Assembly: GCA_040218815.1 (NCBI GenBank)
Contig: JAVJQS010000009.1
Coordinates: 83,970 to 147,969, forward strand
Direction of reading: 5' to 3'
DNA: 64,000 nt
From: JAVJQS01 sp040218815
Lineage (GTDB): Bacteria > Bacteroidota > Bacteroidia > Flavobacteriales_E > Vicingaceae
This document shows positions 62,450 through 64,000 of the stretch, piece by piece. Position numbers and translations under genes: made by a program. Position 1 is the first letter of the stretch, and each line of letters opens with the position of its first letter. The notes beneath the pieces were generated by a model. The model ran no database searches. It was not told the origin of the DNA and saw only the letters and a program-made list of their open reading frames with translations.

Positions 62450-63310
62450 ATGAAATCTACTAACAACTATATTTCAATTTTGAGCATTGGTTTAACACTT
62501 TTCTTTTTTTCCTGTGCAACCGAATCTAAGAAAACGGGAGATCAACAGTCGGAGGAAAAGGAAGAAGTAGATTTAACTACTGAAGATAATAAAACTAACA
62601 TTAGCAGTTCTTCAGAAGCTATTTATGAAAGTGGTAATTTGCGCGTTTACCCAGCTTATATTGCTAAAAGATTTCCAAATGCAAAATTAATGTTGGATGC
62701 TCCAAAAGTATCAGAAGTAAATAAAGCTGGTGAGTATAATTTTAAGTTTAGTGTAGAGGACTATGAATTAGCAAAGCAAACAGAAAAGGCTGATATGAGG
62801 CATTGTGCCAACTCAAAAAAAGGACAACATATTCATTATATTCTGAATAACTCACCTTATGTTGCACATTATGAGCCAACTTTTAAAGGAGAGTTGATGG
62901 ATGGCAACAATGTTGTCCTAGCATTTTTATCGCGTTCATACCACGAAAGCATAAAAAATAAAACTGCCTATGTATTGAAGAACTTTAAAGTAGGGGAGTC
63001 AGCTTCCGATTTTGATGAGACGGCAGAACATTTGTTTTATAGTCGCCCAAAAGGCACTTATGAAGGCGAGGACACAAAAAAGATTTTGCTTGACTTTTAT
63101 TTAGTCAATAGCGAGCTTTCTTCAGATGGCAATAAAGTAAAAGTAAATATTGACGATAAGGAATTTATGCTTGACAGCTGGTCACCTTATTTTGTGGAAG
63201 GCTTATCAAAAGGAATGCATAGTTTCCGGATTCGCTTAGTTGATTATGAAGGCAATTTAGTGCCTGGGCCTTTTAATGATTCTGGAGAGAGGGAGATTGA
63301 ATTGAAGTAA
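62450..63310 (+). CDS. lipoprotein related to DUF4399 proteins
   Basis: The 286-residue protein has a lipoprotein signal (LFFFSC, Cys at 23) and an acidic linker (about 25-55). The body repeats the style of the DUF4399 neighbour: MRHCANSKKGQHIHYILNNSPY has a GQHIHYILN segment comparable to GHHHIIID, and the second half (about 200-286) contains a beta-sandwich-like unit ending SKGMHSFRIRLVDYEGNLV, comparable to LPPGQHTLTMQF. It is probably an envelope protein of the same superfamily; its role is unknown. A paralogous link to the previous gene is likely. Confidence 0.75.
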   Translation: MKSTNNYISILSIGLTLFFFSCATESKKTGDQQSEEKEEVDLTTEDNKTNISSSSEAIYESGNLRVYPAYIAKRFPNAKLMLDAPKVSEVNKAGEYNFKFSVEDYELAKQTEKADMRHCANSKKGQHIHYILNNSPYVAHYEPTFKGELMDGNNVVLAFLSRSYHESIKNKTAYVLKNFKVGESASDFDETAEHLFYSRPKGTYEGEDTKKILLDFYLVNSELSSDGNKVKVNIDDKEFMLDSWSPYFVEGLSKGMHSFRIRLVDYEGNLVPGPFNDSGEREIELK

Positions 63311-63385
63311 TACTTTGAAATGCTTTTATAAGACACTTTTTGCTCCTCCTTCCCGATTGCTCGAGATTTACCCCGATTTCTCGGG

Positions 63386-63447
63386 ACTTGCTTGGGCTCG
63401 AACCAAGGACCCTTCCCGATGCATCGGGATCAGATGCTCTTCCAGCC
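63386..63447 (-). other. tRNA-like 3' fragment, unit 1
   Basis: On the minus strand the sequence reads like the 3' two-thirds of a tRNA: GAGCATCTGAT (end of D arm and anticodon stem), the palindrome in place of the anticodon loop, and an intact T arm, CTTGG-TTCGAGC-CCAAG (63407-63391). No 5' acceptor or D 5' strand is present, so it is not a working tRNA. The GIY-YIG stop codon lies inside it. Confidence 0.65.
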
Positions 63448-63693
63448 CTCGGAAATTATCTTTTCGATAAACTTTCTGCTCTTTTGTTTTTTAATGAATC
63501 GTTCAGCCTTAGTAGCTTGAGCTTCATTTTCAAATTCAATAGAAGTTTTTGATTCCCAGGGTTTTCCTCTTTTTGTCCAAATTCTATTGTTATCAGAATT
63601 GTGATAATTCAGACGGTTATTAGGGTTTTCAGACTTTCCTACATAGTATTTATCAATCCTTTCAGAATATAAGATGTAGACAAAGTAAGGCAT
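63430..63693 (-). CDS. GIY-YIG nuclease-superfamily protein, copy 1
   Basis: The 87-residue protein is a minimal, single-domain GIY-YIG protein: FVYILYSERIDKYYVGKSE (the GIY and YIG equivalents are YIL and YVG), then R27 region (NPNNRLNYHN), and E (near 52-58) in KTSIEFENEAQATKAE. The family has uncertain activity as free-standing proteins. The last residues (GWKSI) are encoded by the tRNA-like sequence at 63386-63447. A second, closely similar copy follows upstream on the same strand, so this is a tandem duplication. Confidence 0.88.
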   Translation of the reverse strand: MPYFVYILYSERIDKYYVGKSENPNNRLNYHNSDNNRIWTKRGKPWESKTSIEFENEAQATKAERFIKKQKSRKFIEKIISEGWKSI

Positions 63694-63703
63694 GAGCTAA
63701 AAT

Positions 63704-63734
63704 AAAAAAGGCTTCGCATAATGCGAAGCCTTTT
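63704..63734 (-). terminator. bidirectional Rho-independent terminator between the cassettes
   Basis: GGCTTCGCAT (63710-63719) and ATGCGAAGCC (63721-63730) form a 9-10-bp stem. On the minus strand it is followed by six T residues, on the plus strand by four. It would end minus-strand transcripts arriving from cassette 2. Confidence 0.85.
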
Positions 63735-63778
63735 GCTCCTCCTTCCCGATTTCTCGGGATACACCCCGATTTCTCGGG

Positions 63779-63840
63779 ACTTGCTTGGGCTCGAACCAAG
63801 GACCCTTCCCGATGCATCGGGATCAGATGCTCTTCCAGCC
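63779..63840 (-). other. tRNA-like 3' fragment, unit 2
   Basis: Same structure and almost the same sequence as the fragment at 63386-63447: T arm CTTGG-TTCGAGC-CCAAG intact, anticodon region replaced by the palindrome, 5' part missing. Confidence 0.65.
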
Positions 63841-64000
63841 TTTGGAAATTACCTTTTCGATAAACATTCTGCTCTTTTGTTTTTTAATGAATCGCTCTGC
63901 TTTAGTAGCCTGAGCTTCATTTTCAAATTCAATTGTAGTTTTTGATTCCCAAGGCTTACCTCTTTTTGTCCAAATATTATTGGCTTCAGAATTGTGATAA
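63823..64000 (-). CDS. GIY-YIG protein, copy 2 (N-terminus beyond window)
   Basis: Fifty-eight codons of a second GIY-YIG protein, from the window edge (YHNSEANNIW) to a TGA at 63823-63825 in the tRNA-like element. It matches copy 1 closely (for example TKRGKPWESKT and IEFENEAQATKAERFIKKQ identical), with scattered substitutions such as MFIEKVISKGW for KFIEKIISEGW. The frame is intact, so both copies look maintained, not decayed. Confidence 0.85.
   Translation of the reverse strand, partial: YHNSEANNIWTKRGKPWESKTTIEFENEAQATKAERFIKKQKSRMFIEKVISKGWKSI

Larger units (their letters stand above)
63341..63733. repeat. tandem cassette unit 1: hairpins, tRNA-like sequence, GIY-YIG gene, terminator (393 bp)
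   Basis: A 393-bp unit starting TGCTCCTCCTTCCCGAT recurs at 63734 and runs off the window. In order (plus strand) it has two CCCGA-N4-TCGGG-type hairpins (63352-63365, imperfect; 63372-63385, perfect), a T-arm-like element, the 16-bp palindrome TCCCGATGCATCGGGA (63414-63429), the GIY-YIG gene on the minus strand and a terminator. Confidence 0.85.
63734..64000. repeat. tandem cassette unit 2 (cut by window end)
   Basis: The second copy of the 393-bp unit. It has two perfect CCCGATTTCTCGGG hairpins (63745-63758, 63765-63778), the T-arm element (63784-63800), the palindrome TCCCGATGCATCGGGA (63807-63822) and part of a second GIY-YIG gene. Confidence 0.85.

Noticed and set aside
63386..63447. 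Functional tRNA gene
   Set aside because: The T arm is intact but the 5' acceptor and D strands are missing and the anticodon loop is replaced by a palindrome.
63340..63945. Two plus-strand frames (63340-63552, 63721-63945) with near-identical LLGLEPRTLPDASGSDALPA text
   Set aside because: They are the reverse of the tRNA-like and hairpin sequence and the antisense of the GIY-YIG genes.

Overview
The window is AT-rich, gene-dense chromosomal DNA of a Bacteroidota bacterium, most likely a marine, carotenoid-pigmented member of the Cytophagales or a near relative. Evidence for this is the promoter form (TTG/TTTG about 16-24 bp upstream of TAnnTTTG), the lack of strong Shine-Dalgarno sequences, the gene order acpP-fabF-rnc, lipoproteins with acidic residues right after the lipobox Cys, a TonB receptor with an N-terminal carboxypeptidase-regulatory-like domain, LytTR, YfiR and SpoIIE signalling genes, and a tRNA gene that does not encode CCA. 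I see no integrated phage, classic insertion sequence or CRISPR array.

Layout. 1-1.1 kb: the 5' part of a large secreted repeat protein (minus strand). 1.4-4.4 kb: ligase-associated exonuclease plus ATP-dependent DNA ligase, meeting a GxxExxY gene head-on. 4.4-5.2 kb: four tandem copies of a ~184-bp imperfect palindrome. 5.2-11.9 kb: FeS-type photolyase, DUF429 protein, beta-carotene hydroxylase (crtZ), S41 protease, dCMP deaminase, PurN, nitroreductase. 12-22.5 kb: acpP-fabF-rnc, a large lamin-tail-domain surface protein, asd, an ECF sigma factor with a membrane/barrel partner, an orphan four-helix-bundle sensor, uvrC. 22.7-29.9 kb: a light-response island with a CarH-type MerR/B12 regulator, ECF sigma factor, crtI and crtB, then a divergent dnaJ/cbpM pair, an SDR and a CPD photolyase. 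29.9-35.5 kb: Fic protein, SRPBCC, SDR, a fused two-cassette ABC ATPase, an exonuclease. 35.5-48.6 kb: two SpoIIE phosphatase modules with exported TPR proteins, flanking a two-component system, a universal stress protein and an aldehyde dehydrogenase. 48.6-53.6 kb: tRNA-Ala, fructosamine kinase, a propeller sensor kinase with a LytTR regulator. 53.6-61.6 kb: haem-binding protein, then a four-gene operon DUF4856 - imelysin - HTTM - TonB receptor, a VOC protein and a NarL-type regulator. 61.8-64 kb: two DUF4399-like lipoproteins, then a tandem array of GIY-YIG genes that end inside tRNA-like sequence.

How they work together. The B12 photoreceptor-type regulator probably represses, in the dark, an operon starting with its own sigma factor; two 32-bp inverted repeats of identical geometry flank that promoter. 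Light would release carotenoid synthesis (crtI, crtB; crtZ is 15 kb away) and perhaps photolyase expression. The DUF4856-imelysin-HTTM-TonB operon looks like an iron or metal uptake system. Its promoter and that of the NarL-type regulator share one architecture: a 7-2-7 TACCC-type site exactly 31.5 bp upstream of the -7 element and a TTTAGA-N5-TCTAAA palindrome just downstream of the inferred start. This suggests a small regulon combining a degenerate response regulator with a metal-responsive repressor. All promoter, operator and functional statements are read from sequence and family knowledge; none was tested by search or experiment.
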